Positions 45,080 through 58,900 of a stretch of 64,000 bases of DNA are shown piece after piece. Under the pieces are notes generated by a model, which worked only from the letters and a program-made list of their open reading frames with translations, searched no databases and was not told where the DNA came from. Source of the stretch: Lineus longissimus (Eukaryota > Nemertea > Pilidiophora > Heteronemertea > Lineidae); assembly GCF_910592395.1 (NCBI RefSeq), contig NC_088308.1:4774001-4838000 (forward strand). The letters run 5' to 3'. How positions within the stretch are numbered: position 1 is the first letter of the stretch; each line of letters begins with the position of its first letter. Both the position numbers and the translations under genes were made by a program.

Positions 45080-48000
45080 TGCGCTTTCAGTCAAATAGAT
45101 TCCTTCTTGCTTCTTCTTGCCCAATTTGCTAAAGAGCGATAACACCATGGGAGAGGTAGAATGCCCCGAGGTGTCTTCCTCGTTCTTGATAGCGCATTAC
45201 TGATCATGGATCTGACGTACATGAAGAATCCGGAAAAAAGCAAAAAGGAAGACATGAATTGACGTGTAATTGGAGCTGCATAATTGGTGAGAAACGGGAT
45301 GGCTTAAAAATGGGAGAATCGGCACGAATGTCACAAAGATGGTACTCTGACATTAGGTTTTGGTCCAAATATAGTTCACAGTCGATATTTAACCACCATT
45401 TCACCTTATCCATAATCGCGACTCCTCTTTGGATAAATCATGTGTAGGTAATGTTTTTCCTCAGAAAACGTCTCGAACTACGAATCACAGTTGTACAATG
45501 TCTTCATAATTCCGTTTTAGGAAAAAAACTGTAAGCAAAATATTACTGACAAAGATAGCCTTAGTATGTTGATCCATCTGAATTACATATGAAAACGGCC
45601 TGTCCAGTTTTAAAACCCCGGGGTTTTGTGCAACCTTTTTTTAAATTGAAGTCAAAAGGTAAAATAAAGATGAAATGGCCGTTCTCTGAGTCTTAAACAA
45701 AACTAAACCTTAGTTATGCGAAAAAATCAATTCATCTAAGTACTGTTTTTTGCTGCCAAGGGTCTGAACATGTACACGTGCTGATTGTTTATGTTACGGA
45801 AGCCAGCAGCCAAGCCCAGCGACTAGCTCTGACGTCCGCAATTACCAAGCCGACTGGAGAAACATCGATTGAAAATACCAAGAAGTCCGGACCGATGCAA
45901 CAAAATAACTTAATCCCGCCAATGTAAATTCATAACGTAACTCTCTGTTACGCGAACATCCTTCTTTCTCAGAAGTTGTAACACCGTCATACCCAAAGCG
46001 AATACAATTTATTTCTTACATTTTACAAAATAACTTCATCTGTCAAATGTTATGCATTCATAATGTTATACGAGTCTGGCTGATACTAAATGTAGTACTA
46101 GTACAACCGTTTTCTTAGAACACATGCAGATTCAACAGAAACATTTCTCAAGAATTATATTTATATGCCCTGCGTGAAACATTCTTTCCTCATTTATACA
46201 AATTAGTTGGTGAGGACGAGTCTCTCCTAGCGTTGCATTGAATAATTTAGTGACAATTTCCCAAACCATCCTGGTTCATACAAGGCCACTAAGGTAATAA
46301 TTTGCCAGAAAATCCCCAACGCCGAAATCAATAACTGCTCTGAGTGTCTGTGACGTCAACAGTGGCTGACTGAAGAAATCCGCGGCCAGAGGCAGTTGTT
46401 ATACCTTGGGAGGTGCCTGGATTTCGCAGGTATGGCTACAATGCCTTGTAGCTCAACAATCAGCTGGGGAATCGGAAGAACCTTGTCTGCTGCTAGCCCT
46501 GCTGCTATACGGCCGAGATGTGACTTGATTGCGTGGCCAGCCGAAAGAAGAGTTCGCAGAAAAAAAGGGAAATGGGTAAAAAATGATTAGGTGGTTGCTT
46601 GTAAGAGGATGCACCATATTTATTATGACGTCACAGATATCGGCCGCATACCGACCCCCAGTTCTCTCTTTCTTCTGTTTTGACCTGCCTGATTCGCTTA
46701 CGAATAAAATATGATTCTGTGTTTGAATCACCGCCGATAACGGGGCATAGAAAAGAAACAGCCAGTCTGCATGTAATAGCTGAGTATTGATTTAACGCAT
46801 TGCTAAATCTCATGATATTAGCGGCCAGTCAGTAACGTGATGGCTCATTTTAAAGCTTGGTTCGCTCTGTACATTGGTTACATGTGTCCCGATGATGGTA
46901 GTTCAGGAACTGGACACGCCGACGCGATGAAAATGTACATGTAGGGTATTAGTATTTCTACTTTGGTGTACTCATCAGCACTGTTCGCGGTTATATCTAT
47001 TGCGTATTTAAGTAATTGGAAATATATATTTCAGCTTCAAATTTCAAATTGTAGAACGAACGAAGCTAGTCTTTAAGCAGGCCATTTAGTGCAGGTCAAC
47101 GAGTGGAGACATCACAACTGTATAATGACAATGTTGACGTTATCTTGGTTCTCAAATGGATTGCACTTTTAGTGCTACTTCCACGTACGACTTCGGGTTA
47201 TAAATACGCCTGGTCGGTAAGTATACCAATTTCCTATGGGATGAATTTGATTTGGAATATTGTCTTGATGAGTAGTGCAGTTTTGGAGGTGATAACCGAA
47301 ATGGCAGAGTGCGTATTGAAAAATTAATATAATACCAACGTCCTTCGACAATGTCAACTAAGTCGCCAGTCAAGCAAGGATCATCGAAAGGCAAGTCATG
47401 CCAATTTGGGCGGCAATCCCCTCGAAACTCCCCGATTCGACTATGCCCTAGATATAGCCCACGGCGCACGGCTAGATCGGGGAGTTTCACAGAAATAGCT
47501 GGATCAGGCTCTGTTGACGCGTGGCCGAATGTACAACAAGTTCTCGTTTAAATCAACAAAAACATGAGCAAATTCATCATCAACTGCACTAGTTGGAACT
47601 AGACTTTCAGTGATTACACGATTTGATTTAATTTTCAGAAACATCAAACGAACAAAATCTTATAAGGTATTTATTTAATCAGTAAAAGTACTAGTATCCT
47701 TTAGGTCTCATGACGTAAACCCCGCGCTTCTGCCCATGCTGCCGGCTGATTTACGGCAGGGGTATTTGGTGCATGACATCGATCTCAATCAAATGCCTTC
47801 TAACACCACGAGTAAAGTCCATGCTTTACATGTATGTATATCCGATTGGGTAACTACATCAAAACATCCGCAGCACTCGCTGCCGGTGGCAGCAATCTTG
47901 GCCCTAATAACTTCCTGGTTCGGAGCGAAAGTGAGGCAGGTGGCACGACAAGGCAGACGACACAGGCGTTACCGGAAGTAAGTTAAATGTTAGATGAAAT

Positions 48001-49510
48001 TCATAAGGTTAGAAGTCTCTAACCTCTGACATTTATTGACGGAAAATAATCTCTTAGAGGTTTGATTTAATCAGATAATTTGTTTACTTGGATATCTGTT
48101 TTGTTTCAAGGTTATTGTGAGGAAGTAGAGCAGACTTGCCTCCATTTCATTTCCGGTTGGCTGGGCTTGCTCGCGACCCCTCTAGCGATCGAGTGGATAA
48201 TGACAGAGAGGCAATTTTTGTGAGAAATATAATTTCATAAAATCGACATGAAGGATTCCATGCATGCAAGCGCTCCGAATTTGATATATTATCTTTGAAA
48301 TAGCAATGTTCAACGTTATCGTGTTGGCAATTAACCGAAAGTAAAACAGAAAGTATTGAGAGTTGTTCTTAAAATAGAAACTATACACATGTTCACTGGC
48401 GAACCTTATGAACCTTACTATCAATTATTGGACAGAAAGCGCATCGTGAAGTTAAGTTAGTCTCTAAAGTTGCATTAGTTACTCAAGCCTTTACCAATTA
48501 TCCAATTTGGTTCAACCAGTGTTGTGTGTCAGTGTTCCCCATCGTTATGAGAGTAACATGGTCAAATGAAAATGACTGAACAGGTGCGAACCGAACGAGA
48601 TTAACTTCGGAGGTATCCTGTGTTCAATTTTCAAATTATGAAAAGAAGCGGCTTCATTGAATCATCTATAACCATGATTACTGCCAGTCAGGCAATCACT
48701 TCTTTGTTTTACCTGCCGCACTTGGTTCACAAGGTCTTCTGAAAACTATTATAAGAGCGGGTGAATATGCGCTACTACAGTGGAACACCCCTTTTTACTT
48801 AGATGTCAACAGAGACTCGATCGAAATTGATACCGCCTTTGGCCTTGATTCGAAGTGTTCCCTACTTCCGGTTGACGACAAAGGAAAGAGACGCTAAGTT
48901 CCGGTTATGTTAGAGTGAATGTTTTCCAGCTCGTGTAAGTCTAAGTGTACGCCAAAGGATCTAGTGTCCATCAGCTTGTTCAGCTATTCAAAACACTGAT
49001 GCACTCCAAATCCACGTCTCATACTGCACTTGCTCTTTGCCTGTAACAGCCAAGATAGAAAAACCCCCATAAATCTGATCAACTCTGAATAGACCGGATC
49101 ATGGCCGATGGATTCCCAAATGAAGACGAAGTGACCACGGTGCCAATCATATTGATCAGTTCTGCGAAAAGGATCGATTCAGATGGCAGCATCTAAGCCG
49201 TATAGTTCTTATCTTGCTGCAGCGACGTGATTCTGCCTTGAAAAAATATGCATTAGATAACATGGAAATAAGAAAATAACTGTCCTTTGGTCGATGATAA
49301 GATCGTAGTAATGTTGATGATGCCAGACTGTGATTATTTAGCTTCTGTGATGAATAAAGGAAATGTTATGCAGGAAGCAGTTGGTTGCATGCCACTTTGG
49401 TTGACCTGGCAAAAGGTAATCGGAAACTAGGAATCTTATGGTATCTCATTTTACGCATGTATGCATCATTCAACGGACGTCGCAGTCGAAAAAGACTTCA
49501 GGTGGAGACT
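45080..49510. other. Gene-free stretch
   Basis: No recognised exons. It contains a partial end of the GCCGTTCGTTAA MITE family near 46985-47065 and the hairpin at 47424. Short open frames at 46396-46590 and 47351-47981 show no domain. Confidence 0.4.
47424..47488. repeat. Hairpin with 13-bp perfect stem
   Basis: GAAACTCCCCGAT and its exact complement enclose 39 bases. No known structured RNA is recognised. Confidence 0.5.
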
Positions 49511-49517
49511 TCCACTT

Positions 49518-49578
49518 CAGGTATTGAACCCCTGATGAGACTGACTTCTTAACGACTAGACCACGCCCCTCTGGTGTG
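49518..49578 (-). repeat. Degenerate tRNA-derived SINE head (minus strand)
   Basis: Minus strand: GGGGCGTGGTCTAGTCGTTA (box A) and GGGGTTCAATACC (box B). Only about 18 bases separate the boxes, so the anticodon arm region is shortened and it cannot be a working tRNA. Probably a SINE fragment. Confidence 0.45.
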
Positions 49579-50290
49579 GGCAAATGCATCTTAGCAGTAT
49601 CAAACATAACACGGTTACTGCTCAAAGAAACATTGTGATGATCACTGAGGATGTTGGAAGCATTTGCGTTCCAGGCCTTGTTGTAGACTTGTTTTTATCC
49701 TACGCAATGTGCCTCCAGGCATACCAAGTTCAAACTCGACATTTTGCAACATTCATTTTTTTACTAACAAGTAGGATGTGACATTTGAGAGTACTTTTTC
49801 GATAGACGCCGGGTTCTATCAATGCACCTGAGTTTAGTTGATGAATGAGTTCACATACTTATTTTCCCTTTACCTTAAATGGCAATATATCTATCCATCC
49901 TTTGTATAAATCTGCATTAAGTTTTCACTCACAGCTTCAATACTTGAGAATCAATGCCAGTATTCAACTATAAACTACTTCTATCACACCTACAGACATA
50001 CCACTCGCAGAATATCATGCCGACAGTGCTGTTGTTACACTAATATAAAACAGTATCACATGCCTAGTTTGATCCCGCGTTATTGCGATTGTAAATTAAT
50101 ACGCAAACAACTGTAAATCTAGGCGATTGTACCTCTAGGTCTAAATGTACATCAACCTATAAGTGACACATTACCAGCAATTCCCAACCTTTTAACTGCG
50201 CATGCGCCAAACTCCCCTCCAGGGCCAAGCATACGTTTTCTATAGCAGATCGAGGTGAGAGACATCTCACGGCTTTCTGTGTAACTAAAG

Positions 50291-50640
50291 CCTAGTTGCC
50301 GATAGCGTATGTGATTCTATGACTATCAAGGCATTTGCAGGCCAAATTTTGAGTTGATTGGTGAAAATTTTTCCATGTCCACCTATGGGTTGAAAATACC
50401 ACGTGAATTGCAATTTTTCCTAATGTAAATTCTAAGAAAACATGAAAATTGGCCGACTTCTGTGGCCTTTTTGAATCACATAGAGTTTGCAAATTTAGTT
50501 TGCCGATAGCTCCTGCAGAAGGCAGCATCATACTGAGTATACTGAAACACATGCCATTGGGAAAATTGAAAATTTTTCCATGTCCACAGGGGGGTCCAAA
50601 TTGGCGTCCCAAGTGGATTTGAGGAGAGAATATATGTCCA
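50291..50640 (+). repeat. Diverged tandem duplication, ~205-base period
   Basis: TTGCCGATAG near 50297 and 50502, and AAAATTTTTCCATGTCCAC near 50364 and 50570, keep the same spacing in both units, with moderate similarity between. A 126-codon open frame on the minus strand spans it but shows no domain. Confidence 0.5.
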
Positions 50641-50799
50641 AACATCAACATACATGAAAAGCTGGACCTCAAGTGATCTTTGAAGATATGAGAATGACTG
50701 CCCTTTGATAACTTCTTGCTTTATTTGTCCACTTTATGGCCTAAGATCCCTATCTTTGGATGGTTCAATTAAGGACACTAGGGCTGGGAAGGGTCATGT

Positions 50800-50985
50800 C
50801 GGGGGGGGGGGGGGGTAGGCGGGTGACCAAGCCCGAAATATTATATTGCATCCTTCTCTTCAGCATATTTGCCAAAGCTTTTGCTGTTGCATGGATTCCT
50901 CAGATGTTTGGGCTCTCTCAGCTCTGTCATTTGGTAACCTCTGTCTGGGTGTTGGCTAGGTAGATAGGATGGGGGGGGGGGGGGT
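50800..50985. repeat. Two poly-G tracts
   Basis: Runs of at least 14 G occur near 50800-50816 and 50970-50985 on the + strand, ~170 bases apart. They could fold as G-quadruplexes and are prone to sequencing-length error. Confidence 0.8.
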
Positions 50986-50989
50986 TCCT

Positions 50990-52371
50990 GACAGTGTTGA
51001 CAAGGAGAAACTCGGAAAACCGTGATTCTAGACAAAACCCTGTTCTTTTGATGAGCTGGAACACTGTACATTCAAAATTGTGAACCCACAATGAAGGCAT
51101 AAAACTGACACAAGGCATTGATTTCTTGTACTAAAAATATATTTTATTATTGATGAACGCTCTGATTGGCTAAATTGGGTCACGTGTCAAACTCGATCGT
51201 AGCGCCTGCATTTAGCAGCGGCATAATAAAGTTGGGGATTGCTGGTAATGAGCATCATTAATATTCTGCCCTGCGTCTTCATCATGGAGGGTGTAGTCAG
51301 GGGTGAACATCGTGTTGACGAGAGCAATGACTGATGCAGCACCACGTCTGCGGCATGGTATATCTCGGAGTGATCACCAGATTATGACCCAAGATACACT
51401 CCTGGTCAGGGTACCCTTATGACGAGTATCGCGTATATTTTAGCATAAATAGTTATTACCATGCCGATCTATCGCCTTTGTACGTATTAGGATTGATGTT
51501 CACCGCCGGTAAGTCATGGTTATTTTCAATCAAATTATTTTCTAGGTTACTTTATTATCATGGTCAATCGACGTATGTGATAGCCTTACCAAATGACTTT
51601 ATACGTCACAGATCAGCCCAATGACTCGCACGCAAATCTTAGGCCTGATCAGTCACCTCTTTAAAGGATTTTAGAGGATATAGAAACACATTCAGTACCA
51701 CGGACATACTGGTGGGTGATATACTGTGCGATGTCCTCCACATGTCATTTTATATGACTCATCAGATCTATAATGGAGATAATTGGAAACCACTTTTTCA
51801 TTAACATCATTGATTATTATATTGGAAATAGCGATGTTTTCATTTACTCTCATCTTCATAGACATGAAGTCCTGGGGCATCAGAGCCGACATCATAATAT
51901 CGACCAGACAGCACTCGAATTAGAATGTGGAACTTTATAAGGACATATATTTTACTATCTGAATATCTAAAAAACAAGTCTATCGAAAATATTGTCTGGA
52001 AAACTCATTACTCGAATGTTAAATAATGTAATGGCGGAGGCGTAAAGATTTGTTTTATTGAACATAAATCACTCATCGAAATCTAAGTTTACCATATTTT
52101 CACCTACATGTAATATGGAAACCTTTTTAGGAGATTTTCTACAAAACTCTTTTTTGGAGAGCTCAGAAAAACGAAACATAATACATTACAAATGAAATAC
52201 GGGAAGGCCAAAAAAGCTGAAAAGCATAACGAGAATTCCATGCAAGCAGGTGATATGCAGGTGACACCAGGGATGGTCCTAGAAACGTAGGCGTAAGCAC
52301 AAAATATAGGCCTTATATACATGTACAAGACCGTTCCTTGAACCATGCTTGAAAACAGGCTGTATTTGAGG
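50990..52371. other. Gene-free stretch
   Basis: Unique-looking sequence without recognisable coding or structured elements. Confidence 0.4.
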
Positions 52372-53120
52372 TATTTCCAAAGGGTGTACTCCAAGTCAAA
52401 TATTGGTACCATTAGCTTATTATTCTATATTGGGATAATGTGAGTCGTATTCGTATGGAGACTCACTCATCACGGCACACCTGATCACCAAATGTATGTT
52501 CGTGGGGTTTGGTTGGGCTCTGCTTCATCTTCTCTCAGTATCTTACTTGCATGTCCGAGAATTGAACAGGTTCAATGAGAAAGGTTTACATAGCATTGCC
52601 TACGGGTTCTGTAAGGTATGTACTCCAAGTCGAGTAAGAAGTGCCACCAGCTTTCGGGGAAATATGGGCGAAATTACAAGCGGTGATCAGGGATGCGTGC
52701 TTGAGCAAACATTTTTCGTATGGAGAATCACTCATCACATCTGATCGCCAAATGGATGTTCATAGAGCTTGGTTGGGCTCTGATTCATCTTTCATCAGTA
52801 GTTTTACTTGCATGTCCGAGAACTGAGCAGGTTCAATGGCTAATATTGCCAACGGGTTCCGAGGAGTGTGTACTCTAAGTCAGGTTTTATTGCCGGTTTT
52901 ATTAGCTTTTTGGGAAGATGGGTGAAAATTACAAGTTGAGCTCAAGGATGCATGTGCTTGTATTTGAAAGACTCTGAAGCAATCAACCGTTCTATAGAGA
53001 GAATCGCTCATCAGATTGATGTTGAGGGGGTCTTTTTAATTACGATCCCTGATTCACCTCTCGTCGCATCATCATCATTTTGATACTGCAGGGAATCTGC
53101 AAGTTCGAGCCGGGTGAATG
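52372..53120 (+). repeat. Tandem repeat of ~235-275-base units
   Basis: Landmarks repeat in order: TCGTATGGAG / ACTCATCA (52451, 52716, degenerate 52996), GGTTGGGCTCTG and CTTGCATGTCCGAGAA (twice), and TGTACTCCAAG (52385, 52619, 52869). This gives one partial, two full and one degraded unit. Confidence 0.75.
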
Positions 53121-53124
53121 TTCT

Positions 53125-54849
53125 AAGAAACAGGTTGGATGACAGTACAGGGTACTGCCGTTGGGATGAATGAAATATGTATATGGTAGACCAAAGTGTA
53201 ATTGCTATTAACAAATCGGATTAAAGATGGAAGTCGGAAGTAAACCAAGATTAATGAAAAACGATTCTTCGCCCGGCCGCATTTTCTACCTCCGTTGAAT
53301 CACAGCCTAATATCTCTCCTTCTGTCTCGTTTTCCTCTGTGAATCAGACCCACTCCTTGAGTCTCAAGTCAATCAGCAATCCCCTTGACTCTCATCTCCA
53401 TCCTCCCATCGCTAATCCATCGTGACATCAACTGTGGCATTTAGATGACAATAGAGTCATCCAGCCCCAACCGATGTCAGCGTAAGAAAGGCGGCGAGTA
53501 CCCAGGATCGGGTGATGACCTCTGATGCGCTACAAATCCCTGGTGTCAGCAAATGTCACTTAAGATTGGCGTCAAACATCCCTTTCAATGCGAATCGGGA
53601 TCATGCATTGAGAACATCTCATGCATTTGAAGACATGAAATGTCAGTAAAGAATAGTAGAAATCTTGCTGTTTTTTTTACTACCAACGAGTTAAAATGTC
53701 AATCGTTTCACTATAGTGTATATACATGTATACTTTTAGTATTCATGGCGCCGTGTTGACCGTCATTAACGGCATTAACATAATTGTCATGGGCATCATC
53801 ATCAGCATCATTATCAACATCGGTATCATCAGAGTCCCTCATCATCATCATACATGTTTGAACAAGAGACGCCGCTTAAGACAATCGAATGCCTCGGGAA
53901 GTATCGTGACGAGTATAGATCTACTGCAATGAGCATGCGCTTATCCAATTTACCCGATGTTCGCCGAATGCCACCGGAGAGTGCGACAATGCGGAGATAA
54001 GCAAAAGAGGCAGGTTACCAATAAGAACAGCGTCTAAGGTGATCTCTAAAGGTCACTGTATGTAAATATTGGGACTTCAAACCATAACATGGAGAATAGA
54101 AAACCAATGTCTTTGAGAGAAGAACATCACTGGCGGCTTACAGTACACGTGCCAATAACATTCTTACCTGGATCGAGTTTTTCTAGATACTAGACAAACA
54201 TTGCGCGGATATCAAAGCTTGCACGGTATGTAAGTCACTAGGTTAGGCCAATCACAGCCCACCACAGTCCCTTCTCTCTTGAAAAAAATAACGCTATGTT
54301 GGCAATAGATATCTGACTAGCTAGGATAGCTCTGTTGGTTCTTGACATATTATACTTCATCTTGTATGTAATTAAGCCGCTTAGTTAGGCCTATCGCAGT
54401 ACAAAAAGACGCAGGCAACGTATATCAAGCTCACTGGATACTCCTATTCTTGTCAACCCATACTTGATAATTCCTTTGTTTTCAGCTATCAATACTTCTC
54501 ACTTAGTATGTGTGCCGTGTCTCATAATCGCCTCACATACCGGTCAATGCTACCTCGGGGAATCGTTTCCTTGTTGAAGTGGCGTCACATGACACATCCG
54601 TTCAAGATGATGATACGCTGCTTCCACACATTACACCCGAGTCATGTGTTGAGGGTTAAGGTCTGTCTACATATACTGTACGAGTGTTGGGGAGCAACGC
54701 CGGTTTCTCGCCCACAAATATATTGAGTTTCTAAGTCTTGAATTGGAAACGGTTCCAAACAAGTGGGCGTGGAGGAGGGCCCTAATACTGCTAAACTGCT
54801 CAACCTGCTCATTAGTTACATAGCTATGTGTATGTTCGAGTGACATATC
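53125..54849. other. Gene-free stretch
   Basis: Holds a short ATC-type microsatellite at about 53786-53860. No exons recognised. Confidence 0.4.
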
Positions 54850-55002
54850 TACGGTGGCTGGGAAAGGACATCACATGATTTTTTTTTCAACATGAAATTT
54901 TTTTGCGATCGAGATAATAAGTCCATCGATCGAGATATTTCCTGGAAAAAATTATCTCATGTTGAAAAATAAATCATGTGATGTCCTTTCATAGCCACCG
55001 TA
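54850..55002. mobile_element. 153-bp palindromic MITE-like element
   Basis: TACGGTGGCTGGGAAAGGAC and ATCACATGATT at the left are matched by the complement at the right (AATCATGTGATGTCC, GCCACCGTA). The centre has two CGATCGAGATA motifs. It ends 108 bases before the BEL retrotransposon target site. A diverged relative is at 20772-20890. Confidence 0.8.
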
Positions 55003-55114
55003 CACATCTATCGCATGAGACAAGTTAGTTTAATTGAACGCGGACTATTCGATCGGCGATTGAAGCCGGGGGATTGAAGTCGATCGAGAACTATGCACGT
55101 AAAATAGCGGCCGG

Positions 55115-55929
55115 TGTGGGTGCGCGCATGCCTTTGAATTTTCCCGCCTCCAAACTTTTGAGCTGAAGCGCGGCGATATGGGATGTTTTGGATGCGTGCG
55201 CAGCCCCATGTGTTTCCGCCTAAAACTATACAATGATTTTGTGAAGAATCCGTGGATTTTTGTCTTGTAAACTTTGAATTTCTCGAGGACTGAGGGTGTA
55301 TAGAGGTAAATGTTCTTAACGTATATCAAAAGTAACATGTATAGACTGTACTGACGTAGTTGTCATGATAATGATATGACGCATTTAGATACAAATTCAG
55401 TGTTTTAATCGATGGGTTTCCTCACCCACGCTGTCTTTGTAATTTTGTAGTTTCCCAACTGTAACGATAGGTGGCAGCATCTGTCAGTGAAGACACTGCT
55501 CATCTTGTTGGTTTTAATGACAGTACAGAACATCTTTAATAGTTTATGACTTTCCTCTTGCCCCTTGTAACATCTTAAGAGTCTCTATAGTAGCTGTCCT
55601 TGTAGAATCCCTGACTGTCTTCCTGTACAAGTTCCTAGCTGTAAATTCTGTCTCTATAGTAGTGTCTCCTGTGAGACGTCCCTAAGGTTGTGACACACCA
55701 TTTCATGTACCGTACTACTAATGTAAGGCCCGCTGTATTCTTTATCCGTCCCTTTCCTATCAACTGTGATATTTGATTCTCCTATGATTAATTTCTATGT
55801 TTTCTTATGATTCCAATCGTTTGTATATTTTCAGTTTTACGTAGTGCACGTAGTGATGATTAGTAGTAATAAAGACGAAATTAAGAAGATTGAACGTTAT
55901 GACTTGATTTCTGCACTACAGACGCCACA
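55115..55929 (+). repeat. 5' LTR of the BEL/Pao element
   Basis: It begins TGTGGGTGCGCGCATG and ends GACGCCACA. AATAAA at 55868-55873 near its 3' end is the probable polyadenylation signal. Confidence 0.95.
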
Positions 55930-55969
55930 GTAAAACTCTACCCCAACGAACGTCCGAACGATTACAAGC

Positions 55970-58900
55970 ATGGACCCGATGGATCCACACAATCCGGCCC
56001 TTGACGCCTTACTCCAAGCAGCAGAAAGACATCGACGAGATAATGAAAGATACCTGCTGGAGGCAGAAAACAAACATCTACGCGAGCAGCTCAGGAGGAC
56101 GACGGCTAGTTTTGCAACTAGCACTCCGTGCGCAACACACCCTGCTTCTGCATCTAGCTCGAGTTGTGTTGAGAACTCTTTGGCTGACGCGCTGGCAAAA
56201 CTCGCTGATAGTATAACGAAAAAGGACAGGTTGCCTAAGAAGGAACCAGCAATATTCACCGGTAGTGTGTTCGAATATCCGGTGTGGAAAAACTCGTTCA
56301 AGGTGCTAGTTGAAGATAGTTACCCGGACTTTACTGACAGATTATATTATCTCGGCAAGTATACGGCCGGAGACGCGAAAGATTGCATCAAAGGAATGCT
56401 TGCAATCAACAGTGAAGGTTCCTACCAGAAGGCTCGTAGCGTGCTTGATGAGCGATTTGGAGACAAGTTTCGGTTAGCCCGTTCCTTCCGGGACAAGATT
56501 GACGCCTTACCAGATGTCAAGCCTGGTGATGGCAAAGGCCTTGAGAAGCTTGCCGACTTCATGGCTCAGTGCAACACAGCGATTGGTGAATTGTCTCACC
56601 TTGGGGTCCTGAATGATCCTGAGGAGTACGAGAAGATTTTGCGCAAACTACCTAGATACCTACAGCAGAGGTGGTTCGTAGAAGTCGACAAATGGCTCTA
56701 TGGACCCGGTGACATTCAGAACAGTTCGGGCGGTCCACCGCGGTGCCATGATAATTATCCGCCTTTCTCCGTCTTCTGTGCCTTTGTACAAAGGCAGGCA
56801 CGCATCGCTAGAAATCCAATGGCTGAGCGGTGTGCTGATTCCAGGAGTAAGCAGCCCAGTGACACTCGCAGTTCCAAGATCAAGGACTCGTATCCTAAAA
56901 GGTCCCCATCGCAGATCAGCAGCCTCGTCACCAGTGGTACCCCTGTTACCACTAATAATGCCAGTAGTGATGCCGGGGGTGTGACAAGGAAAGCAACGTG
57001 TGCCTATTGTAAGAAGGCCCACAGGCTTCATGCCTGTAGTGAGTTCGTGAAACTGAACGTCCCCGACAGAGCCAGTTTTGTAAAGAGGAACGGCCTATGT
57101 CTAGGCTGTCTCGGCTGGGGCCATATGAAGAGAGACTGTAAGTACAAGAAAACTTGTGATACCTGCAAGGCCATACACCCGACCATTCTGCATGATCCTG
57201 GCTTCAGGCCGCGCGATAGGAACCACCCCAGGAACGACAACAAAGACAACAAAGATACGGCACAAGACCAGGACAACGGCGTACCGAAGGACGATAGTTC
57301 TACCCCACCCCAGGTCACAACCCACTTCATTGGAGCAGACTCCGGAGAATGTACCAGCTTGATAGTCCCTGTGACTCTGCGTCACAGGGATAACGTGAAC
57401 GAAACAACCATCGTGTACGCCCTACTTGACGAGCAGTCCGATGGTTGTTTCGTGATCGATTCTGTTCTAGACAAGATAGGGGTAGAGGGCGAACCCTACT
57501 CCTTGAGGTTGGCTACCATGACATCCAATACTACTGTTGAATGTAGGCAGGTTCGTGGCCTTGTGGTTAAAGGTCTTTATGAGTCACAGAGTTTTGACAT
57601 GCCCGTATGTTACACCAGGGGAGGCATCCCAGCCAAGCCTAGCCAAGTTCCTAGACCAGAGAATGTTCGGCAGTGGTCCCACTTAGAGCCAGTCCATGGC
57701 AAGTTAGCTCCCTTCTTTGCCGATGTTGAGATAGGACTTCTGATTGGACTGTCTTGTCTGCAGGCCATAAAGCCTCTGGAAGTCCTACCTGGCAAAGAGG
57801 ATGACCCTTATGGTGTACGTACTGCACTTGGCTGGGGCGTGGTTGGAATGTCTCCTCAGGGTTCAAGGCCACAACAGCGCCATCACTTTTCATTTAGAAC
57901 ACAGATCACGGAGGTAACCCCTCAAGCTGTCATGAATATGTTTGATGTAGAATTTGTTGAAAGGTCAGGTAGTGAGGAGGGCGTTGGCCTCTCAGTTGAA
58001 GATCGCAAGTTTCTGCAGATACTAGGGTCACAAATTCGTCAACTTGACGACGGTCACTATGAGTTACCACTCCCATTCCGCGATGAGAATGTAAGGTTAC
58101 CCAACAATAGAGCCCAAGCTTTGAAGCGTCTGTCCAGCTTAAAACACAAGATGGAGAAAAATCCTCAATTCAAGGAGGATTATCTTCAGTACATGAAGGA
58201 AATGATTGAAAAGGGTTTCTGTGAGCGAGTGCCAGAAAATGAGAGCTGTCCCGAAGGCTCGGTTTGGTATTTGAGTCATCATGGGGTCTACCACCCAAAC
58301 AAACCTGGACGTATCCGGGTGGTATTCGATTGTAGCGCCGAGTTTCAGGGCGAGGTTCTTAACGAGCATTTGCTCCAGGGTCCAGACCTAACCAACAACT
58401 TGGTAGGGGTCCTTTTGCGTTTCCGCAAAGAGTCTGTAGCTGTAGTCTGCGACGTGCAGTCATTTTTCAATATGGTCATGGTGAAGAAGGAGCAAAGGAA
58501 TTTTCTCAGATTCCTTTGGTATGAGGATGGCAAGCTGGTGGAGTATCGCATGACGAGACATCTCTTTGGGGCTCGATCTTCGCCAGGCTGTGCCACCTTC
58601 GCACTGAGGGCCAATGCTGACAAGTATGAATCTGAGTGTGGGTCAAAGGCGGCTGAGTTTGTCCGTGCTGGGTTCTATTGCGACGACGGATTGTCGGCTG
58701 AGAAAACTACTGATGATGGAAAGGACCTAGCATGTGGCAGTAGGAAACTTTGCAAGAAGGGTGAATTCACACTGAGAAGCTACTTAAGCAACGATAGGGA
58801 AGTTATGATGGCTGTACCATTGGAGGCTAGGGCTAAGGGTGTGCAGGAGTTGAATCTCTTGTCAGAAAACTTGCCTACAGAGAGGACCCTGGGCCTTCAG

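Noticed and set aside
49518-49578. Functional tRNA gene on the minus strand
   Set aside because: Box A and B are present but only ~18 bases apart, so an anticodon arm and variable region cannot fit; reported as a SINE-like fragment.
50292-50672. 126-codon minus-strand open frame
   Set aside because: Spans a diverged tandem duplication and has no domain or splice context.
55045-55338. Identical minus-strand open frames in both LTRs (55045-55338 and 62064-62312)
   Set aside because: They exist twice only because the LTR is duplicated; no domain, and antisense to the element.
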